Of a DNA stretch of 64,000 nucleotides, positions 43,081 through 54,441 are shown in pieces. Source of the DNA: Zopfochytrium polystomum (lineage: Eukaryota; Chytridiomycota; Chytridiomycetes; Chytridiales; Chytridiaceae); contig JAIVFJ010000064.1 in NCBI GenBank assembly GCA_025765615.1, forward strand, positions 236,950 to 300,949, read 5' to 3'. The position numbers and the translations under genes are program-made. Under the pieces are notes generated by a model. That model did not search any database and was not told where the DNA came from. It saw only the letters and a list, made by a program, of their open reading frames with translations. Within the stretch, counting starts at the first letter, position 1. Every line of letters begins with the position of its first letter.

Positions 43081-44164
43081 CGTTTTCCAGGGCGTCGCCG
43101 TCACCATGGTCTTCGTCACCATCACCCTCTTCATGCACGCTTTCCTCAACCCCATGACCCTCCACGCCCCCGCCTTGCAGATCTACATCCACATCCTCTA
43201 CTTTCTTCCCACCCCAACCCTCCTGCACGTCGCCACCATGACGTACCTCGGCGCCATCGAGGCCCGCCTGCAGAAAGACTCCGACCCCTCCCCCGCCCTC
43301 GCCGCGCAGTACTCCACCGCGAAATCCATCGGCACCGCATCCTCCCTCGCCCTCTTCGCCACCGCCGTCGCCTACATCGCCGCCGCGTGGATCGCCTTCG
43401 GTCGCGCACTGAGAGACATCGTCGGCCCGTCCCTGCTCAGCCTCCGCAGCGCGAGAGCAAGCACCGCCGCCGTCCGCGGCGGCAGCGACCCGCCGCCCCC
43501 AAAACCGTCCGACGACCGAGCGCGACACCGACGCCCGTCCTCCTCCCCGTCCCCGCTCCACCACCACAACCCCCCGCGCCTCGCCTCCTGGTCCCTCTTC
43601 CGCTACCACCCCCCCGCCCCCGCCGACAACCCCGCCCTCCGCCGGCCCCGCCGCCGCCGCCCCATCCCCACCCGCAAACAGCCTGATCCCCCTCAACTCC
43701 CTCCTCCGCCCCGCAAACAGCACAACTTCCTCCTCCCCGCCTCCGCCCCTCTCTCCGACCTCGAACCCGTCCCACGCGTCGTCCTCCACCCCGCTCGACC
43801 CTCTCGACCGCGTCGAGCGCGAGCTCCGCGTCGGCACCGTCCGCGCCGTCCGCAGCGTCCTCAAGTGGGTCCTCGTCGGCCTCGTCTGCGGCGCCGCCGT
43901 GCTCATCGCTACAAAGGCCGCGGTCGAAGCTATGCCGAAAGGCACCGTGCGCGCGTTCGCAGTCTGGGTCGCCTTTAATTTGTCGCAGTAGTTGAGTGTC
44001 ACGCCCCCTCTTTTTTTTTATTTTTATTTTATTTTTTTTTTTAAGGTTGTTGTAGCCTTCGTTTCTCTGACTGGGCCTCTCTTTTTCCCAGCTTCTGCCT
44101 CATGGTCGGAGTCGTTGCGATCTACATTGGGCAGTACAAGCAGTACGCTCTGGAGACAAGATGA
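42286..44164 (+). CDS. Seven-TM membrane protein 2 (GPCR-like topology)
   Basis: Exons 42286-42310, 42545-42643, 42768-42966, 43081-43590, 43682-43987 and 44092-44164 give 403 aa in one frame. Helices: IFIVGNVLLAVVGVHVLFL, MFLSVLTSILAVLFCAGSL, AVTMVFVTITLFMHAFL, IYIHILYFLPTPTLLHVA, ALFATAVAYIAAAWIAF, then a ~130-residue Pro/Ser-rich loop, VLKWVLVGLVCGAAVLIA, and a last helix formed by FAVWVAFNLS joined to FCLMVGVVAIYIG. The fourth intron (43591-43681) is inferred; a one-base homopolymer error in a C7 run would explain the frame change equally well. The acceptor at 43080 follows a 32-A tract. It is a tandem paralog of the upstream gene. A receptor role is only suggested by topology. Confidence 0.65.
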
Positions 44165-44674
44165 AACCCCCTCGCAAGCAGCGGGGTTAGGGTGGGGAGG
44201 GGGAGCGGAGAGTGTATTTGTTCACGCACTTTAATCAGCCGTTATAGAGGAAGCGAAAATACCACGCGCGTTTTGGAAAATAGAAGGGGGGGCAGGCGCA
44301 CACCCAGCGTTTTGGGGAGGAGGACTTGCCTTTCCCCTCTTTTTTTTTCTTCTCTTTTTTTTTTCTTTTTGGTCGTTTAAAATATGACTCAAGATCGAAC
44401 TTTTTTCTTTATTTTCTTTTTTTTTTCTCTTTTTTTTCTGAAGGCTGACGGCTGAAGCGCCCAACCTTCGCTACAGCCAACTGAAGAGTCGAGGAGGAGA
44501 TTCGTTCGCTTTCGATCACAACCGGATGCGCATACAAAAGAACGACCCTACATCACGAACACTCACCTCCCCTTCACCATTTTCCCTCGATTCGAGTCCC
44601 CTCGCCGCCGACCGTTTCTGTTTGTTTCGGAAGTCTGCAGGAAAGTAACAGGGTTTTGGGACTAGCAGGCGTGC
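44165..44674. other. Intergenic, nothing recognised
   Basis: T-rich spacer. Confidence 0.4.
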
Positions 44675-44748
44675 GGGCATGTGGCGAAATGGTCTACCGC
44701 GTTCGACTTCTAACCGAAAGATTGCAGGTTCGAGTCCTGCCATGCTCG
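44675..44748 (+). tRNA. tRNA-Arg (anticodon UCU)
   Basis: 74 nt without intron: acceptor GGGCATG/CATGCTC, D arm GCG-AAATGGTCTAC-CGC, anticodon arm TTCGA-CTTCTAA-CCGAA (one A-C mismatch at the base of the loop), T arm GCAGG-TTCGAGT-CCTGC, discriminator G. The A and B boxes are intact. Confidence 0.88.
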
Positions 44749-45680
44749 ATGGCGGACATGATAACAGATGATTGGTTACTCATTGTTTGGTGATGAGGGT
44801 GCACAGCCTTAGCAGGCTACTCATTACGAAGTCCATTCCGAAAAATCGCCGGTTGATGATTGTCCGGTTTTTTGTCGCATCATCAGTTCAAACATCCGAT
44901 TGCGAAGGATCTCTAACACCACCACGATAGCCGGGTCGCCTCGAAAGCCCTTTACCGCTTGCCGCCCAGTCAGCAGAGGAACTGTGTCCCGTTGCGCAAT
45001 CGCAAGGTCCAGGTTAGCTCCGCAATTGTCTGTTTGGTTGGTTGACCCACCCAACAGTGGCATTGTCAGAGAACATCCAGCGGGGTAGGCACGCCCGCGT
45101 CGGCGCGCAGCTGGCAATCTTTCGCCCGGTCCACGTACCTTCCCAATCCAACGCCATTCGCACCCACGCCCTCCTGGTGCGCGTCAGGCTCCCCCAGTCC
45201 CACCAAGGCAGAGTATCGTCTTACGCCTGAGTGCGGCGTTGGCAGACTGATTCAAGATACGTTCTTTCGTTTTGCCGACGTTTGGTTCAGTCGGTGACAG
45301 TATTTACCTCTCGTTGAGTGGGTTAAGGGGCGGTGTGGTTCGCGAGCTCTTTTGGGGTAAGGGGTTAGGAAGGGGCTGGTGAGAATCGGGCTGCAGCAGG
45401 TTTAACCCTTTTGCCTACCTAAAAGATGGCAAATAGATCGGTGGGATTCCCTTTTTTCGTCTTATGATGTCATAGAGAAGGGAAGGCACACGCGCAGACA
45501 CCCAGCAGACCAATCCCACCAAAATTAATAATTGAAGCCCCAAGAGCCCCCCCATGTGACCAGGAATGTGACCAGCACGTGAGCAGCGGAAACGTGAAGA
45601 AGAATAATAACAACAAAAAAGAAAAGAAAGAAAAAAAAAGAAAAGAAAGAAAAAAAAGAAGAAAGCGAGAGAGGCGGCCC
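44749..45680. other. Intergenic, nothing recognised
   Basis: A 97-codon minus-strand frame (44824-45117) has mixed composition and ends RNRMFELMMRQKTGQ. I recognise no family and did not call it. Confidence 0.4.
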
Positions 45681-47396
45681 ATGACGACGAAGACGACGAC
45701 TACGACGATGGACAACGTCCGCTTCGCCGCCGCCGCCGCCACCACCAGCCGCAGCAGCAGCACCATGCTACACCGCCTCATCCTCCGCCTCGTCGCCGCC
45801 GCGACTCTGCTTCTGCTCCTCTGCACGGCCTCATCATCGCCGACAACGGCAAAGACCCCGACCCTTCTTGCCCTCGCCGCCCCCGTCCGCCGCGCCGCCG
45901 CCATCGACCCGCGCGCCCCGCTGGCCGCGAGCTGGAACTCAAAGGGCAACTCGTACCCCATCGTGTTTCTCCACGGCCTGCTCGGCTGGGGCGACGAGGT
46001 TCGTGTGTTGTTTGAAAAAAAAAAAAGGTTGACGCGTTTCTTTTTCCTGGATTCTTTTTTGGGCAAAATGCGGACAGCCATTGCTACGACGTGAGTACGG
46101 AGAACATTCGAATCGCCAAAACATTTGCTCAAATATGTTTAATCGTTCCCAGTTTTGAACTACTGGGGCGGCATCACGACAAACATCCTTGACGTTCTCC
46201 GCGACAAGGGCTACGAGGTGTACGCTCCGTCGATGGGACCAGTGTCTTCAAACTGGGAGTGAGTAGTGTTTATTGGCTCCTCAAACCTCAGACACTCGTG
46301 CGTTTTGTTTCTCATGTCCTCTCAACTCCTGGATTTGTTCCCCAGACGCGCCTGCGAAGCCTACGCCCAGCTCGTCGGCGCGCGCGTCGACTACGGCCTC
46401 GCGCGGGCCGCCCGCTTCAACCACAGCCGGTTCGGCCGCGACTTTTCGCAATCCGCGCCCCTGGTCCCGTCCTGGACGCGGTGCGCCGATTGCAAAATCC
46501 ACCTCGTCGGCCACAGCATGGGCGGCCCGACGATCCGCGCCCTCGCGCACCTCATGGCACACGGCAGCCAGCCCGAACTTGACGCGTGCGCCGCCGCCGG
46601 CGTCCCGTGCTCCCCGCTGTTCTGGACCAACCGCACCTCGTCCTACATCGAGGGCGTCTTCACCGTCGCCGGGGCCACGCAGGGCAGCGCCTTTGACGAG
46701 TACCTCTTCGACCACGGCCTCTTCAAAGACTTTGTCCTCGACCTCGTCAAGCTGCTTGTCGCCGCCACCGGCGCCGTGGAAGACCTCACCCCCGCCCTCG
46801 ACCTCTGGGACTTCCAGCTCGGCCACTGGGGGCTCGACCCGCAGCCGGGCGAACCCCTCGTCGCCTACGTCGACCGCCTGCTCTCCGACTCCCGCTTCGC
46901 GTCTTCCGACTCCACCGCCCTCTACGACCTCTCCGTCTCCGCCGCCCGCTCCGACCCGTTCCTCGCCGCCGTCAGGAACGCCCAGGACGTGACCTACCTC
47001 TCCGTCGCCGCCCTCACCACCTTCAACTTTTTCGGCCGCTCCTACGCCCGCCCATCCACCTTCCCGCTGCTGATCCCCACCGCCAACATCGTCGGCTCGT
47101 ACTCCAACAAGGCCCTCGGCATCGCCGGCGGCGACTGGCGCCCCAACGACGGCCTCGTCTCGCTCATCAGCGCACGCGGCGACGCCGTCGAAGGATACGT
47201 CGACTACCCGCTCGACCTCGAGGGCTCCGTCGACGCCCTCGTGACCCGCGCCGTCAACAGGCCGGTCAGGGGCAAGTTCTCGTACGTCGGGTCTACCAGA
47301 GACGACCACATTTCGTCCATCGCGGTCCTGGATTTGGTCAAAGGGCGCAAGAACCAGGAGTTTTTGAACATGGCGGGCATTCTGGCGTCGCTGTAA
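45681..47396 (+). CDS. Secreted lipase of the family I.5 (staphylococcal/Geobacillus-type) fold
   Basis: Exons 45681-45998, a 13-nt micro-exon 46078-46090, 46153-46258 and 46346-47396 join in phase to 495 aa. The start was chosen at MTTKTTTTT. A hydrophobic signal segment, LILRLVAAATLLLLLC, precedes PIVFLHGLLGWGDE (oxyanion region), NYWGGI, GPVSSNWERACEAY and LVGHSMGG (nucleophile Ser ~203). WRPNDGLVS carries the likely Asp and RDDHISS the likely His. In this family a Zn/Ca-stabilised alpha/beta hydrolase cleaves acylglycerols outside the cell. The family is best known from bacteria, but four exons show that the gene is resident in this genome. Confidence 0.88.
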
Positions 47397-47982
47397 GGAG
47401 GGGTGGCGGGTCCGTTCCCGAGGGGCTGGGAACAATGCACCTCCCCACGCCTTCTTTTTTTCATTATCCCCGATTTTTCCCGTGTTGCGTCGATAGGTAT
47501 ATTGTGACGCATTCTTCTTCCCCCACACACATACGTGCCTCATTGATCCTTTGGTTGCATTCAAGTAATTACCCTCTCTCTCTCTCTGACAGGACCCCCC
47601 AAAAAGGTGGGGTCATAATCTATGGGCTTGTATGCCTCTGGACGTTACTTTACTTCAATCTTTTCTCTATCTCTATCCCTCTCTCTCACTCTCTCACTCT
47701 CTCTCTCTCGCTCCTAAAACCTCCTCCTCTACTCTTTCGGCACCGTATGGCTGATCCACCCTCAATGAAAAATAAATTGTTTAGCTTCTCACAAGGATAA
47801 ATAACTTGCGACTAATTATTGGGAAACATCGGTTGTTTTTGTTTTTCCTGTTTTTGACGTCATGCGCCGAGGCGTGAGACACTGCCGATGAGGCCGAACG
47901 CAATCGAAGAAAAATCAAACAAAAGACGAAAACATCAACAGAAAAAAAAAAAAAAGAAGAAAAAAAAAAACAACCAAAACTC

Positions 47983-48025
<43 letters not shown>
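47397..48025. other. Intergenic; CT and CA microsatellites
   Basis: (CT)n near 47685-47712 and (CA)n at 47988-48021, immediately upstream of the next start codon. No gene. Confidence 0.55.
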
Positions 48026-48819
<794 letters not shown>

Positions 48820-49103
48820 GAAAAACGGGAAGAAAAGGGCTTGTTTGGTTGGTGGTGGCCCTCTTCAGTATTGAATAAAGAACGTCATTAGTGTCATCAT
48901 TTTAGTCATTTATTACTGGCCATGGTCCAATAGGATAATAACCAATTTTTTTTTTTTTTGTGTTTTTTCGGACAAACGAGCAAAACTGTTCAAATTCGCT
49001 GTCGAGCGTCGGGTGTGATTGTGATTGCGGGAGTGGGAGTGTGACAAGTCAGGTTTTTTTTCTTCAATTAATTATTCTTTTCTCACAAGGGCATATTCCA
49101 ACA
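48820..49103 (-). repeat. Probable LTR start of the Copia remnant
   Basis: On the minus strand a polypurine tract, AAGGGGGAG (49112-49104), is followed by TGTTGGAATATGCC (from 49103), the classic 3' end of a Copia internal region and start of an LTR. The other LTR end is not defined; it must lie within this interval or be lost. Confidence 0.5.
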
Positions 49104-49749
49104 CTCCCCCTTGCATGAGCGCCTTTAAAAGCAAAACTACTTCAAAGGAAGAAACTGAGTGAGAAAATTTAAAACGCCACTGCCTGGGTGAAAAACCCAA
49201 ACCAATTGACCGGTCTGGAAAACTGTAGCAGGGTAAGGAAAGGAAACGTATTGGGGAAGGCACTGCTGAGGAGAGTACTGCAAAAGGGTTAGGGAAAACA
49301 AAAGGGTGCACAAAACAGCAAAACAAAAGAAGGACTAATGGTTGCCCCACCCTGGGGCCTAACCTACTACTTTACCCTTGCGCACCATGTGTGCCCTCCA
49401 TGCGGCGCTGTGCGCTGTATTCTTCTCCCTGTCCTTGGTCCGTTTCTGAAGAAAGTGACCTTCACGGCGTTTTGTCCTAATTGCTTGTACATGCTCAATC
49501 AACTTGTTATGTTCGACTGGTCCCTTGCTTGAGTCAACAAGTCCAAGTAGTATTCGGCCTTCAAAAACCATGTCATGTCCATGTGGCTTGGTGAGGAGGT
49601 TGGCGAGCTGATCAAAGGAGGGGACGTGATCAAGTGCACAAGTGCTGTTGTTGATGATGTTGGGACTGTTGATGAACGCGTCGACTTCCACCCAATTGCT
49701 CCCGCTGCTAGCAGCACGAGGTATGCTATCTGCGAGCGAGAGCCATGGC
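49104..49749 (-). pseudogene. Copia RNase H/C-terminal remnant
   Basis: The minus-strand frame reads GSRSQIAYLVLLAAGAIGWK (RNase H), then FDQLANLLTKPHGHD (the usual Copia C-terminal LxTKP motif). The frame breaks in between. Once the inserted LTR element (49750-53644) is removed, the sequence continues uninterrupted from RYADALFNSRH at 53650 onward. Confidence 0.8.
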
Positions 49750-50102
49750 TGTTATGAATCACCCTCTGGAAACCTCTGGAACCTTCTAGAACATTCCTTC
49801 ATGGAACCTTCTGGAACCTTCTGGAACCTTCTAGAACATTCCTTCATGGAACCTTGTGGAACCTTCTGGAACCTTCTTTGCTTTCCTGACTTGTCTTGTT
49901 GTCATTGGTATCATTGGTATCATTGTATTACTAATTGCTCTTTCTGGAACTTTCTTGGAGTCTTGACAAGGAACACTCTCAAAAGGTATAAAAGGGGGAT
50001 GGGGGACCTGTCCCATCCCTCAAGTGAATTATTGTTTCCAATACAATCATCACTCCTCTCAGTTCCTTGTCTGCCTTGTCCTGTCCTGCCCTGTTCCTGA
50101 CA
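49750..50102 (+). repeat. 5' LTR of copy 2
   Basis: 353 bp. Heat-shock-element arrays lie at 49778-49797 and 49823-49842. Confidence 0.92.
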
Positions 50103-50142
50103 TCATAATTCACTTCACCCTCTCCTACTACTCTCTGCCATC

Positions 50143-51066
50143 ATGTCTGACCCAAACAACACCTTCCCTGATGCAACTGCCTTCCAAGCCTTGATGGACC
50201 AATTACAAGCCCTTTCAAGACAGACACACCAACTTCAAGAACAAGTCCTTCACCAGCAGCACCAGCTTCAACAACAACTTCACCAACAAGAACATCAAGC
50301 TCTTCCCCTGCCCCAAGCCAACCAAGCAAGAGAGCCCAAGGTTCCCAGCCCTGACAAGTTCACTGGGCTGGCCAAAGACCTTAGGAACTTTATGGCCACT
50401 GTGGAGAATGTCATCCTTCTCCAACCTTCAAGATTTCCCAGTGAGCAAGTCAAGGTTCTTTTCACAAGCACCCTCCTGTCTGGTCAAGCTCAATCATGGT
50501 ACAGATCTCTCCCAAGCACACCCACCACCCTGCAAGAGCTCTGGGAGGGGCTGGAAGCTACCTTTGGTGACCCCTACGCATCTTGGACAGCAAGATCCAA
50601 GCTCAAGCATATCAAGCAAGGAAAGCAATCTTGTGTGGCCTACACCAACCAATTCAAGCAACTAGCCAGAGACTCTGGATACAATGATGCAGCTCTGATG
50701 GAGCTGTACCATGATGGTCTCCATGAGTCTATCCAAGACATGCTCTCCCAGTCTCTGCACATCCCTGAGACCTTGGAAGAGTACATTCTCCTTGCCATCA
50801 AAATTGACAACAGACTCTACTCCAAGAGGCTGAAGCAAAGACAAGTAGGAACTAAATCAAGACCTACCCCAGTCCCTCAAGCTCTTACAGTTCCTGAACC
50901 CATGCAAGTGGATGCAGTTGAGACACTTCCTAAGGGTCCTCTGAGCCAAGAGGAGAAAGCAAGGAGGGCCCAGCAGGGACTGTGTTTTTACTGTGGCTCC
51001 AAGGAGCATGCTGTCAAGGACTGCCCAAGGAAGAAGCACCCAAACTCCCAGGTCCAGGCTCACTGA
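50143..51066 (+). CDS. Gag of the RT-less element, copy 2
   Basis: 307 aa. It differs from copy 1 at two positions I can see (VGTKSRP for VGTTSRP, QEEKARR for QEEKTRR). The capsid domain and the zinc knuckle CFYCGSKEHAVKDC are intact. It overlaps the polyprotein frame by 85 nt, as in copy 1. Confidence 0.93.
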   Translation: MSDPNNTFPDATAFQALMDQLQALSRQTHQLQEQVLHQQHQLQQQLHQQEHQALPLPQANQAREPKVPSPDKFTGLAKDLRNFMATVENVILLQPSRFPSEQVKVLFTSTLLSGQAQSWYRSLPSTPTTLQELWEGLEATFGDPYASWTARSKLKHIKQGKQSCVAYTNQFKQLARDSGYNDAALMELYHDGLHESIQDMLSQSLHIPETLEEYILLAIKIDNRLYSKRLKQRQVGTKSRPTPVPQALTVPEPMQVDAVETLPKGPLSQEEKARRAQQGLCFYCGSKEHAVKDCPRKKHPNSQVQAH

Positions 51067-53291
51067 GGGGCAATTCCCTGGACCCTCCTCCAAGCTGCCC
51101 CTGTTTCATCACCACCACCAGCACCACAAACACCTCAGATTCCAAGCCCCACCAACTCACCATGGATGTCAAGATTCAACTCTCACCCAAGTCAACCATC
51201 ACAACCAAGGCCCTTATCGACTCTGGATCATCCTGCAACATCATTGATGCCACCCTTGCCAAGTCTTGTGCCATTCCCACCATCAAGAAATCCACACCCC
51301 TCAAGGTCCACTTTGCCAATCATGCTCTGTTCAAGGAAATCAGCCATGAAACCAAGCTAAACCTCCACATCCAAGACTTTCCACCATCCATGGTCAACCT
51401 GGAAGTATTGGATCTTGGCTCACCCACATTCTCTGTCATCCTGGGATTACCATGGCTGCAAGCCCAGAACCCTGACATTGATTGGGTCACTGGTCAAGTC
51501 CAACCTCCACCAATCGGAACAGTCACCCAAAACTCAAGTCAAGCCCCCAAGTCTCATGCTCTCAAGCCCTTGATTCAAGATTCACAGCCAGCCAAGACTC
51601 AAGTTCCACAGTTCACAGTTCACAGTCAAGATTCAAGTAGAGCTCATAGAGCTCACAGTCATGGCCAAGACTCTAGTTCACAGAACCCACAGTCAAGGAT
51701 TCAAGTACCACAGTTCACAGTCCACATTCAAGATTCAAGTTCCACAGCTCACAGTCTTTGCCAAGAACAGAACCCTCAGTCAAAGATTCAAGAATCACAG
51801 TTCCCAGTCAAGAGTTCAAGCCCCACTGCTGATGAGCACAGAAGGACAGACCTTGCACCTGAAGGGGGAGATGGTCTCACCCCACCATCCAAGGCACATC
51901 TTTCATTGCTTCCTGACAGTGTGTGGGCCCATGCTATTTCCAAGGACCCCAAGCCTCACAAGATTCAAATCAGCCAAGAAGAGGAAAAACTTGAGATACT
52001 CAAGACAAGGCATGATGCAGCAACAGCTGGACACCCAGGAGAGCACAAGACATATGAGCTTGTTTCCAGAGACTTCTACTGGCCAGGCATGAGGAAGTAC
52101 ATCAAGAACTATGTCAGCAGCTGTGAAACCTGTCAAAGAAACAAATCCAGCAGACACAAGCCCTATGGACTTCTGGAGCCCCTCCCAATTGCCATCAGCC
52201 CTTGGTCATCAATATCCATGGACTTCATTGTGAAACTGCCCCCATCCCATGGATTTGACTCTATCCTTGTTGTCATCTGCAGAAGGACAAAGTTGGCCCA
52301 TTTCATCCCCTGCACTGAGAATATAGATGCACAAGGAACAGCAGACCTGTTTTTGCAGCACATATTCAGGCTCCATGGGCTGCCTCAGTCAATCGTCAGT
52401 GACAGAGGACCACAGTTCAGATCTCAATTTTGGAAAGCACTCACAGCAGCCCTTGGAATCAAGTCTCACTTGTCAACTGCTTATCACCCTCAGACTGATG
52501 GACAAACAGAAAGAACAAACCAGACTCTGGAGCAGTATTTGAGGTGCTATGTCAGCTATCAACAGGATGATTGGCCCACCCTCCTTCCACTGGCAGAATT
52601 TGCTCTCAACAATTCTCTCCACTCAAGCACCCAGCTATCTCCTTTCTTTGCAACCTATGGCTTCAATCCAAGAGGAGATCTTCTGGGACAAGAGACCCTA
52701 TCCAATGTCCAAGCTCCTGCTGCGGCTTCACACTTACATAAGCTCAAGATCATCAACTCCTTCCTGGACTCCACTCTGAAGCAAGCCCAAGAAGATGCCT
52801 CAAGATTTGCCAACACTCACAGAATGGACCATGACTTTGCTGTGGGTCAGCAAGTTTGGCTTCTGAGGAAGAACTTGCAGACCAAAAGACCAAGTCCCAA
52901 GCTAGACAACCTCAAGTTGGGTCCTTTCAAGATCTTGGAGCAAATCAATCCAGTCACCTTCAAGCTGGATCTCCCTGCATCCATGAAGATCCACCCAGTT
53001 TTCCATGTCAGCCTTTTAGAGAAGTTTGTGGCCAATTCCATTCGAGGCAGAGTTGTTCCTCCTCCTCCTCCAGTTGAGGTAGAAGGTGAAGAGGAATTTG
53101 AGGTTGAACAAATCTTGGATGCCAAGTGGTTTGGAAGAACACTCAAGTTCCTTGTTAAGTGGAAAGGTTACTCAGATGCTGACAACACCTGGGAGCCTGA
53201 GTCAAACCTCACTCACTGCCAAGACCTTCTGCTCGAGTTCAAGACCAGGTACCCCACCAAGTTGCAGAAGAGGCCTAAAAGGGGGAGATGA
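50982..53291 (+). CDS. Protease-integrase-chromodomain polyprotein without RT, copy 2
   Basis: 769 aa, the same boundaries as copy 1, with only a few substitutions (GIKSHLST for GIKSQLST, DHDFAVG for DHDLAVG, NSIRGRV for NSIPGRV). The protease LIDSGSS, the integrase triad Asp414/Asp474/Glu510 and the chromodomain are intact. RT and RNase H are missing here too, with the same Ser/Gln-rich spacer in their place, so the absence predates the spread of both copies. Confidence 0.93.
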   Translation: MFLLWLQGACCQGLPKEEAPKLPGPGSLRGNSLDPPPSCPCFITTTSTTNTSDSKPHQLTMDVKIQLSPKSTITTKALIDSGSSCNIIDATLAKSCAIPTIKKSTPLKVHFANHALFKEISHETKLNLHIQDFPPSMVNLEVLDLGSPTFSVILGLPWLQAQNPDIDWVTGQVQPPPIGTVTQNSSQAPKSHALKPLIQDSQPAKTQVPQFTVHSQDSSRAHRAHSHGQDSSSQNPQSRIQVPQFTVHIQDSSSTAHSLCQEQNPQSKIQESQFPVKSSSPTADEHRRTDLAPEGGDGLTPPSKAHLSLLPDSVWAHAISKDPKPHKIQISQEEEKLEILKTRHDAATAGHPGEHKTYELVSRDFYWPGMRKYIKNYVSSCETCQRNKSSRHKPYGLLEPLPIAISPWSSISMDFIVKLPPSHGFDSILVVICRRTKLAHFIPCTENIDAQGTADLFLQHIFRLHGLPQSIVSDRGPQFRSQFWKALTAALGIKSHLSTAYHPQTDGQTERTNQTLEQYLRCYVSYQQDDWPTLLPLAEFALNNSLHSSTQLSPFFATYGFNPRGDLLGQETLSNVQAPAAASHLHKLKIINSFLDSTLKQAQEDASRFANTHRMDHDFAVGQQVWLLRKNLQTKRPSPKLDNLKLGPFKILEQINPVTFKLDLPASMKIHPVFHVSLLEKFVANSIRGRVVPPPPPVEVEGEEEFEVEQILDAKWFGRTLKFLVKWKGYSDADNTWEPESNLTHCQDLLLEFKTRYPTKLQKRPKRGR

Positions 53292-53644
53292 TGTTATGAA
53301 TCACCCTCTGGAAACCTCTGGAACCTTCTAGAACATTCCTTCATGGAACCTTCTGGAACCTTCTGGAACCTTCTAGAACATTCCTTCATGGAACCTTGTG
53401 GAACCTTCTGGAACCTTCTTTGCTTTCCTGACTTGTCTTGTTGTCATTGGTATCATTGGTATCATTGTATTACTAATTGCTCTTTCTGGAACTTTCTTGG
53501 AGTCTTGACAAGGAACACTCTCAAAAGGTATAAAAGGGGGATGGGGGACCTGTCCCATCCCTCAAGTGAATTATTGTTTCCAATACAATCATCACTCCTC
53601 TCAGTTCCTTGTCTGCCTTGTCCTGTCCTGCCCTGTTCCTGACA
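53292..53644 (+). repeat. 3' LTR of copy 2
   Basis: 353 bp, matching the 5' LTR of the same copy. The polypurine tract is at 53277-53288 and the pol stop at 53289-53291. Confidence 0.92.
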
Positions 53645-53649
53645 ATGGC

Positions 53650-54441
53650 GGGAGTTGAACAATGCGTCTGCGTATCTGACAGGTTGAGGGTTACTGTCTG
53701 CACTGTAGCAAAGTCCAACTGTGGCGGTGGCCTTGACATACCCAACAACATCCAACAGCTCACACCAATGCCGTCTGCATGGATCCTGGGCAAAGGAGCC
53801 AAGTAGACTGACACTGAGCGCAAAGTCTGGTCTGGTTGATGTCGCTGCGTAGTTGAGGCCGCTGATCACACTGAGATACTCAGTGCTGCCGACACTCTCT
53901 TCGTCAGGTCAATCATCTCCATGTCCCAGCCATACAGGGTGCTGAGGGCAATCATCCATCTGAGAGTGTTACCTTGAATTACCGGTGAGTATGTAAGAGT
54001 GAAGTCAATGCTGGGCTCCTGTGTGAAACCACAAGCAACAAGTCTCACGCGAAATCGTTCGCTGGTGCTGTCAGGTTTGAACTTCAGCTTGTGTACCCAC
54101 TTACAGCTCACAATGTTTGTGCTGGGTGGAGCTGTGGCTTTGATGAATACACCCATGCTGCGGAGCATGCTCAGTTTGTACTCTTCAGCCTCTTTCCACT
54201 CTTGGGCGAAGGGTGAAGCAATGGCCTCCTCATGTGTCAGGGGATCCTTGTATGTGTCAGGCGACACTTGAACTGTGTTGGAGTGGACATTGAAAGCGAA
54301 GAGTGGTCTGTCTTCGTCGTCTGAGTCTGACGTGTAGACAGATTGAACATCGTTGTCGTCAGAGTCCTCATACGGTCTGCACGGAAATAATGCACCTGGC
54401 CCGTCAGGAGCACTCTCAGCAGCAGGTGGGCCACTTTGCAT
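53650..54441 (-). pseudogene. Copia RT/RNase H remnant with the RT core deleted
   Basis: The minus strand reads an acidic linker, DPLTHEEAIASPFAQEWKEA, CKWVHKLKFKPD, VRLVACGFTQEPSIDF and SPVIQGNTLRWMIALS (N-terminal RT, fingers). It stops at MEMIDLTKRV near 53890. The next block in another frame is GSTEYLSVISGLNYAATSTR and LLDVVGYVKATATVGLCYSA (connection and RNase H). The whole catalytic palm, including YxDD, is missing. It continues into 49749 across the inserted LTR element. Confidence 0.85.

Larger units (their letters stand above)
49750..53644 (+). mobile_element. RT-less Ty3/gypsy chromovirus-like element, copy 2
   Basis: 3,895 bp, with LTRs 49750-50102 and 53292-53644 and the 5-bp duplication ATGGC (49745-49749 and 53645-53649). 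It is inserted in the RNase H of a Copia remnant. It has the same length and structure as copy 1, with a handful of substitutions and LTR variants specific to this copy (TTTCCTGAC). Self-primer complement at 50022-50032, primer site 50105-50115, TATA at 49987. Confidence 0.95.

Noticed and set aside
44824..45117. 97-codon minus-strand frame
   Set aside because: No recognisable family, no splice partners and no composition bias typical of the neighbouring genes.
46281..47564. 427-codon minus-strand frame over the lipase
   Set aside because: Antisense shadow of a GC-rich exon; the plus strand has a full lipase catalytic triad and consistent splicing.
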